64,000 bases of DNA from an uncultured Clostridia bacterium (GCA_937894675.1 CALCQO010000004.1:186001-250000), one strand, 5' to 3'. Positions 41,355-49,693 are shown, counted from the stretch's first letter. Program-made: numbers and translations. Notes: generated by a model not told the origin, from the letters alone.

Positions 41355-41399
41355 AACCACCCGCGATTCGTCCATACTGGACAGTCGCGGGTGGTTTTT
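41355..41399 (+). terminator. Terminator of the surface-glycan cluster
   Basis: AACCACCCGCGA (41355-41366) pairs perfectly with TCGCGGGTGGTT (41385-41396), with an inner GTCCA/TGGAC stem and a T-run. The 178 bases before it (41177-41354) are AT-rich and hold no gene that I can see. Confidence 0.88.
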
Positions 41400-41464
41400 C
41401 AACGCTGATGCACATTCTGCATGATTACACAAGTTATAATCCCATGCTGGCAAGCGGCTATTCT

Positions 41465-42298
41465 TTACTCTTTCCCAATGCTTCCCCGCATGGTTTCGCC
41501 GTTGCGCAGCCAGACAAACTCCACTTGTTCTCCCTGCGCCATTTTCACCTTGCCAAGATCAATGGCCAGGTTGTTGTCGTCCAGGCGCACCCCATCCACG
41601 GATACCAACAGGTCGCCGGCCATCAGGCCAAGTTTGGCGCCCAGGGAGCCTTCGCTTACCTCATGGATCCACACGCCGCCCTCGGAAAGCCCGTAGGAGG
41701 GGGCGAGAAAATCGTACAGTACACGGGAATCCCGCATCATTCCCAGCGGAAAGCTGGTGGACAGCTGCTTTTGCTCCTGGGTGAGCCCTGGGTAATACGC
41801 CCCGCCCGCGGCAGGGGGCAGCCTTGTGCCGTCGGTGTGGTTCCAGAGCATGACGGAGGGGGCTACAAAGAACTCCTCCCCGCTAGTCCGGCGGTAGTAG
41901 GTAACCGCGGCACGGGCTTCCACCGCCTGGCTGTACTCCGGAGCAATGGTCTGCACATGGCGGCCGTCCTTGCCGGGCTCTAAAGGATTCTTGAACTTAA
42001 GCGGGTTGGAATAATTGCTGATATTCATTTCCTGCAGGAAACCCGCGGCGTCGGGGGAATAAGCCAGCACAGGCTGTTTCTCCCCATCCAGCATAATCAG
42101 TTCGATGGCGACCGCCTCAATAGGCTCCTGGCCCATGTTGGGCAGAATCATTTCTATCTGCCTTTCCCCATTGGGGCCGGTGACAAATTTCATGGAATCC
42201 ACATAGATGCCATAGGTGCCATTGACAAACTCGTTGGCGGACGCGGGGAGAATGACGGCCAACATCAGAATCAACAGAATGCAAATCTTCTTTTTCAC
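41465..42298 (-). CDS. Exported PDZ-domain protein
   Basis: 277 residues from the GTG at 42298 (GGAAAGGAAAAGCT upstream); the frame reaches 42397 but has no start signal there. Signal peptide about 1-22 (ICILLILMLAVILPASA). Residues about 25-170 form an all-beta, Ig-like region (GTYGIYVDSMKFV, IEAVAIELIMLDGEKQPVLAY). The C-terminal 85 residues are a PDZ domain: GVWIHEVSEGSLGAKLGLMAGDLLVSVDGVRLDD (shown: GSLGAKLGLMAGDLLVSVDG). No protease domain is present, so it is likely a scaffold or chaperone at the cell surface. Confidence 0.78.
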   Translation of the reverse strand: MKKKICILLILMLAVILPASANEFVNGTYGIYVDSMKFVTGPNGERQIEMILPNMGQEPIEAVAIELIMLDGEKQPVLAYSPDAAGFLQEMNISNYSNPLKFKNPLEPGKDGRHVQTIAPEYSQAVEARAAVTYYRRTSGEEFFVAPSVMLWNHTDGTRLPPAAGGAYYPGLTQEQKQLSTSFPLGMMRDSRVLYDFLAPSYGLSEGGVWIHEVSEGSLGAKLGLMAGDLLVSVDGVRLDDNNLAIDLGKVKMAQGEQVEFVWLRNGETMRGSIGKE

Positions 42299-42491
42299 AG
42301 CTTTTCCTTTCCATCGCCGGCAGCCCGGCACTCCTTCAACGGCGCGCGGTAAAACGCGGCGCTTACTCCTATGTACCACAATTTTCTCATTCTTCACAGA
42401 GGCGCGGTGTTTATTCCCTGTTTTCAGAGACTAAATGGAGGCTGAGACTTGAAAATCCATTAAATGTTTCATTCGAAATATTGCATAACGA

Positions 42492-42520
42492 TAGACAAAC
42501 GGGGGTTTCGCCCATATAAT
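42492..42520 (+). promoter_or_regulatory. Promoter of the TetR operon
   Basis: TAGACA (42492-42497), 17-base spacer, TATAAT (42515-42520). Transcription would begin near 42527, inside the inverted repeat below. Confidence 0.75.
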
Positions 42521-42523
42521 ACG

Positions 42524-42540
42524 ATAGACTGAACGTCTAT
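42524..42540. promoter_or_regulatory. Likely TetR operator
   Basis: ATAGAC-TGAAC-GTCTAT, a perfect 6-base inverted repeat with a 5-base centre, lies just downstream of the -10 box and 27 bases before the regulator start. The half-site ATAGAC also occurs at 42491-42496 over the -35. Autoregulation is the natural reading. Confidence 0.65.
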
Positions 42541-42566
42541 TCAATCTATAAAAGTGAGAGCATCAA

Positions 42567-43166
42567 GTGGTTAGAACTCCCCAGCAGAATGAACAGACGC
42601 GGGAAAGACGAATGGAGCAGATCCGCATGGAAGCGCTGCGCCAGTTTGCCATGAAAGGCCTAGCCGCGGCGCGCGTCCAGGATATAGCCCATGGCGTAGG
42701 CATGGCCCAGGGGCTCCTGTATCACTACTATCCCTCCAAGGAGTCCATCTGTTTGGATTTAATCATGGATGCCTTGGATAAACTGGCGGAGGCAAGCCTT
42801 GCCTTAAAAGCCAGGGACATCTCCGCGAAGGAGAAACTTGATACCGCGCTGCGCGGACTGTTCCATTCCATTGAAACGAGTGAGCGCTTTGCCCAAACCT
42901 GCTGCCTGATTGCCCAAATGGGAGAAATCGCGCTGCCAGGTAAGGAAAAAGAGTTTATTGCTGAAAAAAGAAAGGCACCTTATCGGATTGTTGCGGACAT
43001 GATTCGGCAGGGGCAGTCGGATGGCACGTTAGTGCAAGGGAGTGCCGAAGACCTCTCCCTGCTGTTCTGGTCTGTCGTGAATGGACTGGCCATCCACCGC
43101 GTTACCCATAATGATTCGGGACCGATGCCGGATTATCGGCTGTTCCTGGCGATGTTTTCAGCATAA
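42567..43166 (+). CDS. TetR/AcrR family transcriptional regulator
   Basis: 199 residues with GTG start at 42567. N-terminal helix-turn-helix (about 14-62): RMEALRQFAMKGLAAARVQDIA, then GMAQGLLYHYYPSKESICLDL. The ligand-binding half has no recognised subgroup. A promoter and inverted-repeat operator precede it, indicating self-repression, and the DUF2087 and esterase genes follow in one operon, so it likely controls them in response to a small lipophilic ligand. Confidence 0.9.
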   Translation: MVRTPQQNEQTRERRMEQIRMEALRQFAMKGLAAARVQDIAHGVGMAQGLLYHYYPSKESICLDLIMDALDKLAEASLALKARDISAKEKLDTALRGLFHSIETSERFAQTCCLIAQMGEIALPGKEKEFIAEKRKAPYRIVADMIRQGQSDGTLVQGSAEDLSLLFWSVVNGLAIHRVTHNDSGPMPDYRLFLAMFSA

Positions 43167-43179
43167 ACAGAAGGAAAGG

Positions 43180-43479
43180 ATGAAAACAATGGACATATCT
43201 ATAAAATTAGCGAGATTTTTGGATGCCAACGGCAAGCTGAAGCAATGGCCTGCCAAGCACGCCATACGGGAAGAGGCCTGCGCGTACACCGCGCGGCAGT
43301 TTCAGGACGATAGAGACTATACCGAGCAGGAAGTCAATGCAATCCTCGCTTCCGCCCATACATTCGGGGACTATTTCCTGATCCGGCGCACGATGGTCGA
43401 CAGCGGGTATTTGTGCCGTACGCCGGATGGCAGCCGGTATTGGAAGAACAAGGAGAAGCAAAGGAGCGAAGGCGAATGA
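43180..43479 (+). CDS. DUF2087 domain protein
   Basis: 99 residues; ATG at 43180 follows GAAGG by five bases, with an alternative ATG three codons later. FLDANGKLKQWPAKHAIRE, YTEQEVNAILASAHTFGDYFLIRR and VDSGYLCRTPDGSRYW are the DUF2087 pattern, a small winged-helix-like, probable DNA-binding domain often attached to or beside ArsR/GNAT genes. It is co-transcribed with the TetR gene and shares ATGA with the hydrolase gene. Confidence 0.88.
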   Translation: MKTMDISIKLARFLDANGKLKQWPAKHAIREEACAYTARQFQDDRDYTEQEVNAILASAHTFGDYFLIRRTMVDSGYLCRTPDGSRYWKNKEKQRSEGE

Positions 43480-44399
43480 TCAGCTTCAAAGCCCGTCTGA
43501 TGCGCGCGTTCATGCGCAACCGGCACTTGATGAAGGGAAAACTCAGACCGCAGACGATTGACCGGAATACTTCCATCGAAAAGCTGAGAAACGATACTCA
43601 GGAGGCGGCAAAGCGCCTGGTAAAGCCCACCGCCGGCGTTTCGTTTCATCCGGCGGAAGGCGCGCCGGTTTTCGCGGAATGGGCGGAGCCCCAAGGGATT
43701 GAAACGAAAAACATGGTGCTCTACTTCCACGGCGGCGGTTTTGTCATGGGCAGCGCGGTTTCCCACCGAGGGATTGTGGGAAACTTTGTGAAACGCCTTG
43801 GCATCAAGGCGCTGACATTTGATTACCGTCTCGCACCGGAATATCCCGCACCCGCGGCGGCCAGCGACGGCGCGGCGATGTACCGGTATGTGCTTGATTT
43901 AGGCTATTCGCCGGAGCGCATCGTGTTCGCGGGAGATTCTGCCGGCGGGGGCATCGCCCTTTCCGCCCTGCTGAAGCTGAAGGACGAAGGGGCGCCTATG
44001 CCCGCCGCCTGTGTTGTGTTTTCCCCCTGCACGGACGCGACGCTGTCCGGCGAATCCCACCAAACCCGCCTACGGGCAGACCCCTGCACCCCAAAGGGAG
44101 CCAACGAAACCTATCTTGGCTATTATGTGGGCGGCGGAGACGCAGAGCACCCTTACACCTCCCCCCTCTTTGGAGAGTTACAAGGTCTGCCGCCGCTGAT
44201 GATCCAGGTAGGGGACGCGGAAACGCTGTTGGATGATTCCGTACGGTTCGCGAAAAAGGCGGAACAAGCGGGAGTTGAAGTGCACCTGCATGTGTGGGAT
44301 GGCCTGTTTCACTGTTTCCCCCTGCTCGCGCCCATGTTCCCCGAGGCAACACAGGCCATGGATGAAGTTTATAGGTTTGTTCATGAGAAGCTGGCATAA
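43476..44399 (+). CDS. Alpha/beta hydrolase, hormone-sensitive lipase family
   Basis: 307 residues from the ATG overlapping the previous TGA. Oxyanion motif YFHGGGFVMGS near 84, nucleophile GDSAGGG near 153, Asp in VGDAETLLDD near 246 and His in LFHCFP near 277 complete the catalytic triad of the HSL (family IV) esterases. No signal peptide, so cytoplasmic. It likely cleaves small esters or xenobiotics, fitting a TetR-controlled detoxification unit. Confidence 0.9.
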   Translation: MISFKARLMRAFMRNRHLMKGKLRPQTIDRNTSIEKLRNDTQEAAKRLVKPTAGVSFHPAEGAPVFAEWAEPQGIETKNMVLYFHGGGFVMGSAVSHRGIVGNFVKRLGIKALTFDYRLAPEYPAPAAASDGAAMYRYVLDLGYSPERIVFAGDSAGGGIALSALLKLKDEGAPMPAACVVFSPCTDATLSGESHQTRLRADPCTPKGANETYLGYYVGGGDAEHPYTSPLFGELQGLPPLMIQVGDAETLLDDSVRFAKKAEQAGVEVHLHVWDGLFHCFPLLAPMFPEATQAMDEVYRFVHEKLA

Positions 44400-44494
44400 G
44401 GATACAACTCAGTATTGAAAAGTTTAATATAATCTATTCGCAGAGTGGGCTTTGACTCGGCTTTTATCTAAAATCTGTGAACCTCCGTCCCGCC

Positions 44495-44601
44495 CCGTGA
44501 AAAGCCTGCTTTTCACGGAAAGGAGGAGCAAGGAAGCGTTGCGAAAAGCCAGGGGCCCTGCAAGGGACTCCCTGGCTTTGAGCGGAGCGGACTTTGCTCC
44601 G
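44495..44601. repeat. Three tandem hairpins after the tRNA genes
   Basis: Stem 1 CCGTGAAAA/TTTTCACGG (44495-44503, 44510-44518); stem 2 AAAGCCAGGG/CCCTGGCTTT (44545-44554, 44570-44579); stem 3 CGGAGC/GCTCCG (44583-44588, 44596-44601). Stem 2 read on the minus strand is followed by TTTTCG and can terminate the tRNA transcript. Three perfect hairpins in a row exceed what a terminator needs, so this may be another palindromic repeat unit. Confidence 0.55.
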
Positions 44602-44604
44602 ACG

Positions 44605-44681
44605 TGGTCGAGGTGACAGGATTTGAACCTGCGACCTTTTGGTCCCGAACCAAACGCGCTACCAAACTGCGCTACACCTCG
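44605..44681 (-). tRNA. tRNA-Pro (anticodon CGG)
   Basis: 77 bases including an encoded CCA (44605-44607). Acceptor CGAGGTG/CACCTCG, D-arm with TTTGGTA loop, anticodon stem TTTGG/CCAAA enclosing TTCGGGA (anticodon CGG, reading CCG) and T-arm GCAGG/CCTGT with TTCAAAT. It follows tRNA-Thr with no spacer. Confidence 0.95.
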
Positions 44682-44757
<76 letters not shown>

Positions 44758-44782
44758 ATCACTGATAAAATCAGCGTGTTAT

Positions 44783-44811
44783 AATATAGCATGAGCGGCA
44801 GGGAAAGTCAA
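44783..44811 (-). promoter_or_regulatory. Promoter of the tRNA-Thr/tRNA-Pro unit
   Basis: Minus strand TTGACT (44811-44806), 17-base spacer, TATATT (44788-44783). Confidence 0.75.
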
Positions 44812-45018
44812 ACAAAAGGCAAACATTCCGGGCGGGTCATAGGGATGGAAAAAAGTACATTTGTGAAAAAACGATTCCTGCGGCATACGATATTCTCTAT
44901 CAATCATACATCCGCATCCAATTTCATATGGAGGGGGAAACGCAGCCAGGCAAGGCTCCCCCGGGACACAGGGTTTTCCCTTGGCAACCCGGTATTTCTC
45001 CCGGCCTTGCTGCCGACT

Positions 45019-45047
45019 TTTTCACCAGGGTTCAAACGTGGTATAAT
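45019..45047 (+). promoter_or_regulatory. Promoter of the metallopeptidase gene
   Basis: TTTTCA (45019-45024), 17-base spacer, consensus TATAAT (45042-45047), 30 bases before the start at 45078. Confidence 0.6.
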
Positions 45048-45077
45048 AGAGTATCCCTATACGAAAGGATGACAAGC

Positions 45078-45758
45078 ATGTATTTTGATTCTACATTCTT
45101 ACTGCTGATTCCCGGCATCCTGCTGGCCCTGTGGGCGCAGATGCGGGTCAAGGGCACCTATGAAAAGTACAGCAAAGTGATATCCAATTTTCCGGGCAGC
45201 GCCGCCCAGGCCGCCCAGAAAATTCTTGATGACAGCGGCAACGACCGGGTGCGGGTGCAACCCACCCAGGGCATGCTGACAGACCATTACGACCCCCGCA
45301 ACGAAACGCTGAACCTCTCCGAAGGGGTGTACAGCTCCAACTCCGTCGCCGCCCTTGGCATTGCCGCCCACGAGGCGGGCCACGCCATGCAGAAGAAGGA
45401 CGGGTACGCGCTGCTGAACCTGCGCACCGCGGTGGTGCCGGTGGTGAACATCGGCTCCTCCCTCAGCCTGCCCATCTTCATCCTGGGCTTTGCCCTATCC
45501 TTTGAGCCCTTGGTCACCATCGGCATCATCCTGTTCTCCCTGACAGTGGTCTTTGCCCTGATTACCCTGCCGGTGGAGTTTAACGCCAGTAAGCGGGCGG
45601 TGGAAATGCTGAACAACAGCGGCATCATCACCAGCCAGCAGGAGGAGCAGGGGGTTAAAAAGGTGCTCAATGCCGCCGCCATGACCTATGTGGCCGCCGC
45701 GGTCAGCGCCATTCTGCAATTGGTCCGGCTGATCCTGCTGCGGCGCAGGAATGATTAG
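45078..45758 (+). CDS. YugP-type membrane zinc metallopeptidase
   Basis: 226 residues from the ATG at 45078, with AAAGGATG upstream at good spacing; earlier in-frame ATGs are rejected. The N-terminus YFDSTFLLLIPGILLALWAQ is a membrane span typical of the family. HEAGH at about residues 96-100 (IAAHEAGHAMQ) is the zinc-binding HExxH motif, with further spans at about 120-145, 150-172 and 200-220. YugP-like proteins are uncharacterised membrane peptidases. Single-gene unit ended by the strong terminator at 45791. Confidence 0.9.
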   Translation: MYFDSTFLLLIPGILLALWAQMRVKGTYEKYSKVISNFPGSAAQAAQKILDDSGNDRVRVQPTQGMLTDHYDPRNETLNLSEGVYSSNSVAALGIAAHEAGHAMQKKDGYALLNLRTAVVPVVNIGSSLSLPIFILGFALSFEPLVTIGIILFSLTVVFALITLPVEFNASKRAVEMLNNSGIITSQQEEQGVKKVLNAAAMTYVAAAVSAILQLVRLILLRRRND

Positions 45759-45790
45759 CGTCCGCTATGGAATCTGCAGTATAAGATAGA

Positions 45791-45831
45791 AAAGCAGCCT
45801 CCTTCCCCGATGGAAGGAGGCTGCTTTGTTG
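45791..45831. terminator. Strong bidirectional terminator
   Basis: A perfect 16-base stem, 45791-45806 with 45812-45827, loop CCGAT, T-rich on both sides. It closes the metallopeptidase gene on the plus strand and the dhaK/dhaL operon on the minus strand. Confidence 0.93.
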
Positions 45832-45883
45832 ATGCTTTGGGTTTACGAATTGAGTAGCTTACAGTTCCCCACGCGGGATGGCA

Positions 45884-46510
45884 TCAGCCTTCGCTGGCTG
45901 CCGCGACCAGGGCTTCAAAAATAAGGCGTCCCACCTCGGCGCCGCCGTCAATCAAGCCCAGGGTCTGATCGCCATAATAGGCGGCCCGGCCGTGCACAGC
46001 GCGCATGTTGGCGGTATTCTCCGCCCCCTGGGCGGCGGCTACCTGGGCAGCCTGCAGCGCGGGCAGCAGCCCCTCGGCGGCGTGGTTGCGCAGCGCCGCG
46101 GCGGCAGGGTCCAGAGCGTCCAGGATGGTTTTCTCCCCCGGTTTGGAGCCTGCCCTTTCCATGATGCGCTCCACCCCCTGGGTGAAAGCCTGGGCCAGCT
46201 GAGCCGCGTCCATCTCCTCCAGGCCCTTTAAGGCTTTGGCCATGCCCATCATGCCAAGGGAGGTAATGGTGCCCAGGGAGGAAGGCGCCGCCTCGTTAAA
46301 GGCCTTGCCTGCCGCCAGCATCAGCTTACCCAGATCCTTTTCCTCGGTGCTATCCAGCGCCAGGGCGGCCGCGGCGTAGCCGTCGGACATGGAGATGCCC
46401 AGATCCCCATCGCCGTTGCGCTGATCCAGTTCAATCAGATACTGTCTGTTTTCCGCCATCACCCGGGCGATTTCCTTCATGCCCCGGCGCAGGCTCTGTG
46501 CGTTGGCCAT
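45884..46510 (-). CDS. DhaL-like kinase subunit
   Basis: 208 residues; GGAGGAACCC precedes the ATG. All-helical DhaL nucleotide-binding fold. The magnesium-binding Asps are present (Asp29, Asp34, Asp36 in RNGDGDLGISMSDGY), but the usual GDGDHG His is Leu37. SLGTITSLGMMGMAKAL and GERTIMDAL-like GEKTILDALDPA follow. It transfers phosphate from ADP or ATP held here to the substrate bound in the DhaK-like partner. The His-to-Leu change, with a matching change in DhaK, points to a paralogous kinase acting on a different hydroxyketone. Last gene of a ten-gene operon. Confidence 0.85.
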   Translation of the reverse strand: MANAQSLRRGMKEIARVMAENRQYLIELDQRNGDGDLGISMSDGYAAAALALDSTEEKDLGKLMLAAGKAFNEAAPSSLGTITSLGMMGMAKALKGLEEMDAAQLAQAFTQGVERIMERAGSKPGEKTILDALDPAAAALRNHAAEGLLPALQAAQVAAAQGAENTANMRAVHGRAAYYGDQTLGLIDGGAEVGRLIFEALVAAASEG

Positions 46511-46520
46511 GGGTTCCTCC

Positions 46521-47531
46521 TTAGATATTTTCGTTGGTGTAGAAGGGGGAGGTGGCGGGAGCGCGCATCAGCGCTTCCAGCTCCTCGTCCAGATGCATCA
46601 CCGTGACGGACAGGCCCGCCATCTCCATGGAGGTGGCAAACTCGCCCACATGGGGCATCATGGGGGTAATCCCCTTTTCGCTCAGCACCTGGGCGATGCG
46701 CCGGTACACAATCAGCAGTTCTTCCTTGGGGGTGGCGCCCAGGCCGTTGACCATGACGGACACCTTGCCGCCCTTTTCCACGGGCATGTCGGCGAAAACC
46801 TTGTCCAGCAGCAGGTCGGCGATGGCGTCGGCGGTCATCATTTCCCGCACCTCAATGCCTGGCTCGCCATGGATGCCCATGCCGATTTCAATCTCGTTTT
46901 CCCCAATGGAGAAGGTGGGCTTGCCCACTTCGGGCACGATGCAGGGGGACATGGCCACGCCCATGGTGCGGGTATGGTCCAGCGCCTTTTGGGCGGCGGC
47001 AGCCACCCCCGCCAGATCCCTGCCTTCCTTGGCCGCGGCGCCAGCTACTTTAAAGGCATACACCATGCCCGCCACGCCCCGGCGCTTGTCCTTGTTTTCC
47101 GGCGGCGCAGAGGCCACATCGTCCTTCACACGCACGGTTTTGGTCTGGATATCGTCCTCCATCTCCACCGTTTCGCAGGCCATGTCGAAGTTCATGTTGT
47201 CGCCGCCGTAGTTGCCGTACAGGCACAATACGCCCCGGCCCCGGTCGCAGGCTTTGATCATGTCCGCCATCTTCTGGGCGGAGGGGGAGGCAAACACATT
47301 GCCCACCGCGCAGCCATCCAGCAGCCCGTCCCCCACATAGCCAAGGAACACCGGCAGATGGCCGCTGCCCCCCGCCGTCACGATGCCCACCTTGCCCTCG
47401 GGGGCAGGGTACTTGCTCAGCAGCACCCGCTTGTCGCCGTTGAGCAGCTGCACCCTGTCGCCATAGGCGGCGATGATGCCGTCCATCATCTCGTCCACGA
47501 AGTTTTCCGGCCTGTTCAGTACCTTTTTCAT
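46521..47531 (-). CDS. DhaK-like kinase subunit
   Basis: 336 residues from the ATG at 47531 (GAGGAGG upstream). Substrate-binding domain with TAGGSGHLPVFLGYVGDG (His58 followed by Leu59, where dihydroxyacetone kinases have GHEP), GNVFASPSAQ, NYGGDNMNFDMA, and the covalent His221 in GIHGEPG. His221 forms the hemiaminal with a keto substrate, so a ketose-type substrate is retained. The altered GHLP loop suggests a substrate other than dihydroxyacetone, for example a four-carbon ketose; this is inference. DhaM, the PTS phosphodonor, is not in view, so the pair may use ATP. Confidence 0.86.
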   Translation of the reverse strand: MKKVLNRPENFVDEMMDGIIAAYGDRVQLLNGDKRVLLSKYPAPEGKVGIVTAGGSGHLPVFLGYVGDGLLDGCAVGNVFASPSAQKMADMIKACDRGRGVLCLYGNYGGDNMNFDMACETVEMEDDIQTKTVRVKDDVASAPPENKDKRRGVAGMVYAFKVAGAAAKEGRDLAGVAAAAQKALDHTRTMGVAMSPCIVPEVGKPTFSIGENEIEIGMGIHGEPGIEVREMMTADAIADLLLDKVFADMPVEKGGKVSVMVNGLGATPKEELLIVYRRIAQVLSEKGITPMMPHVGEFATSMEMAGLSVTVMHLDEELEALMRAPATSPFYTNENI

Positions 47532-47549
47532 CACAATCCTCCTCAATCT

Positions 47550-48185
47550 TTATATGGTAAATTCAAACGCGTCGCTGAAGTGCGACAAATCCTGCTCCAG
47601 CATTTCCATGGCCTGGTACAATTTGTCCGCCAGCAGCGCTTCCAACAACTTTTGATGCCTTTCCTCGGTAAAGCGGATGCGCACCTTTTGCCAAACATCC
47701 CAGCAGGACTGGGCGAACGCCCGGTTCTGGATGGACAGGCAGCGCTTGATCTGCTCGTTGATATAGGGGTTTTTTCCCAGGGAATGCAATTGCGTATGGA
47801 ACTCGGTGTTCATCCGCCAGTCGCTCCACACATCCTCAGACTTATTATAGTGGGAGGGCTGCACTTTGTCCATCAGGCTTTCCAATTCCTGGCGGGTGGC
47901 CTTCTGGTACACCAGGGGCAAATTTCCCATTTCCAGAATCATGCGGTACTGCATCACGCTGTTGATATCATCCTGGCTGAGCAGCTTGATTTCGTACCCG
48001 TAGCGGGGCAGGCTGCGCAGCACATTCTCGTTGCGCAAATCCACCAGCGCTTCCCGCAGCGCCGCGCGGCTGACGCCGTAGCGCTCCATCAGCGTTTTTT
48101 CGTTGAGCACCGCCTCGGGCGGGTATTCCCCCCGGATGATATCCTGCAGGAGGGCGTCGTATATCTGTTGTTTGCCCGGCATCAT
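47550..48185 (-). CDS. GntR/FadR-family transcriptional regulator
   Basis: 211 residues; ATG overlaps the SDR stop. Winged helix-turn-helix (about 1-70): IYDALLQDIIRGEYPPEAVLNE, then LMERYGVSRAALREALVDLRNE. C-terminal FCD ligand-binding domain (about 80-205) with EFHTQLHSLGKN (metal-ligand His/Asp region) and FTEERHQKLLEAL. FCD regulators sense organic acids and control adjacent catabolic operons. As it lies within the operon, it likely governs the promoter at 54294 through the CTGATTAATCAG palindrome. Confidence 0.9.
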   Translation of the reverse strand: MMPGKQQIYDALLQDIIRGEYPPEAVLNEKTLMERYGVSRAALREALVDLRNENVLRSLPRYGYEIKLLSQDDINSVMQYRMILEMGNLPLVYQKATRQELESLMDKVQPSHYNKSEDVWSDWRMNTEFHTQLHSLGKNPYINEQIKRCLSIQNRAFAQSCWDVWQKVRIRFTEERHQKLLEALLADKLYQAMEMLEQDLSHFSDAFEFTI

Positions 48186-48964
48186 TTGCCCCCCTCATAC
48201 GAGTACCCGGGGTTGAGCACCACGCTGCGGCCGCCGGATACTTCCAGGGAGGCGGCGGTGATGTAGGATGCCCTGTCGGAACACAGAAAGACAACCGGCC
48301 AGGCAATTTCCTCGGGTTTTGCCACGCGGCGCAGCAAGGTGCCGTTCGCGTTATAGGCTAATTCCTCGGGCGAAATGGTGCGCTCCACCGCCGGGGTCGC
48401 AGTAAAGCCGGGCAGCACGCTGTTGACCCGGATGCCGTAGGTGGCATACTCCGCCGCGTACATCACGGCCAGTTCCCGCACCGCGGCCTTCAGCGGCCCG
48501 TAGAGGGTGCTGCGCCCCGCCGTGCCGCACCGGGCGGCGAGGGAGGAGATGTTCACAATGGCGCCGCCGGTTTGTTTCATTTGGCGCAGTGCCGCCTGGC
48601 AGCCGTAAACCGCCGTGTCAAAGCAGACGGAGACGGTTTGGCGCACCTCCTTATCGGTATACTGCGCCCCCGCCCGGGGGATGCTGCCGCCCACATTGTT
48701 CACCCAGCAGTGGATGCCGCCAAAGCGCCGGGCGCTTTCGTCGGCAACTTTGTCCATGTCCTCCTGTCTGGTTGCGTCCGCCTCCATCACCAGCACCTGC
48801 CCCAGGGGGGACAGGGCTTGCTCCGCTTCTTTCAGCACCTCTTTGTCCCGGGCGCACAGCGCCACCCGGGCGCCTTCCTGAAGGAAAGCCCGGGCGATTT
48901 CAAAGCCGATGCCCCGGCTTCCGCCGGTTATCACCGCTGTTTTGTCCCGCAGACCCAGTTCCAT
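48182..48964 (-). CDS. Short-chain dehydrogenase/reductase
   Basis: 260 residues, classical SDR. TGGSRGIGFEIARAF (TGxxxGIG cofactor loop, about 14-28), NNVGGSIPRAG (NNAG equivalent with Val), catalytic Ser in NISSLAAR and the YxxxK motif in YGPLKAAVRELA (Tyr near 154, Lys near 158), and a LPGFTATPA segment. It oxidises an alcohol or reduces a ketone with NAD(P). Placed between the importer genes and the GntR-DhaKL genes, it probably makes or consumes the keto compound phosphorylated by the kinase. Confidence 0.92.
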   Translation of the reverse strand: MELGLRDKTAVITGGSRGIGFEIARAFLQEGARVALCARDKEVLKEAEQALSPLGQVLVMEADATRQEDMDKVADESARRFGGIHCWVNNVGGSIPRAGAQYTDKEVRQTVSVCFDTAVYGCQAALRQMKQTGGAIVNISSLAARCGTAGRSTLYGPLKAAVRELAVMYAAEYATYGIRVNSVLPGFTATPAVERTISPEELAYNANGTLLRRVAKPEEIAWPVVFLCSDRASYITAASLEVSGGRSVVLNPGYSYEGGK

Positions 48965-48973
48965 GCTTCCTCC

Positions 48974-49689
48974 TCAGGCGCCTAGATAGGCTTTCTTTAC
49001 ATCTTCATTGACGGCCAGCTCGGCGCCGGTGCCCGTCAGCGTCATTTTGCCCGTTTCCAGCACATAGCCCCTGTCGGCGATGGACAGGGCCATGGAGGCG
49101 TTCTGTTCAATGAGCAGCACGGTGGTGCCTCCCTCGCGGATGCGCAGGATCAGCTCGAAGATTTCCTCCACGATGATGGGCGCCAGGCCTAAGGAGGGTT
49201 CGTCCAGCATAATCAGGGCGGGGTCCATCATCAGCCCCCGGGCGATGGCCAGCATCTGCTGCTCGCCCCCTGACAGGCTGCCCCCCGCCTGCTTGGCGCG
49301 CTCCTTGAGCCTGGGGAACAGGACAAAGTTCTGCTCCATCAACTGGTTCATGCGCTCCTTGGTGGTACCGGGCTTGCCGAAGGTGCCCGCCACCAGGTTT
49401 TCATACACCGTCAATTGGGGGAAGATCTTGCGCCCCTCGGGCACATGGCTGATGCCCATCTTGACGATTTTATCCGGCGCTTTCCGGGTGATGTCCTCCC
49501 CCCGGAAGGTAACGCGCCCCTCCGCCTTGTCCACCAAATTGGAGATGGACATGAGGGTGGTGGTTTTGCCCGCGCCGTTGCCGCCGATGAGGGTGATGAT
49601 TTCCCCCTCGTTGACATGGATGCTGACATTCTGCAGGGCATTGACATAGCCGTAATAGACCGACAGGTTATCCACCCGCAACAATTCGC

Positions 49690-49693
<4 letters not shown>
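48974..49693 (-). CDS. livF: LivF-type ABC importer ATPase
   Basis: 239 residues. Walker A GGNGAGKTTTLMSI (about 36-49), signature SLSGGEQQMLAIARG, Walker B ALIMLDEPSLGLAP, H-loop LLIEQNASMAL. The ending YVLETGKMTLTGTGAEL and KKAYLGA is the LivF signature. One of the two ATPases of a branched-chain amino acid-type (HAAT) importer. ATG overlaps the livG stop. Confidence 0.93.

Larger units (their letters stand above)
44758..45077. other. 320-base intergenic region between divergent tRNA and metallopeptidase genes
   Basis: No convincing gene. It holds the tRNA promoter (44783-44811), the metallopeptidase promoter (45019-45047), and a weak GCAAGGC/GCCTTGC inverted repeat (44950-44956, 45004-45010) upstream of the latter. 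Confidence 0.6.

Noticed and set aside
44791..45072. Open frame of 93 codons on the plus strand before the metallopeptidase
   Set aside because: It begins inside the tRNA promoter, spans the metallopeptidase promoter, and lacks a ribosome site and family features.
46479..48266. A 595-codon open frame on the plus strand
   Set aside because: Antisense shadow over dhaK and the GntR gene; no domain or start signal.
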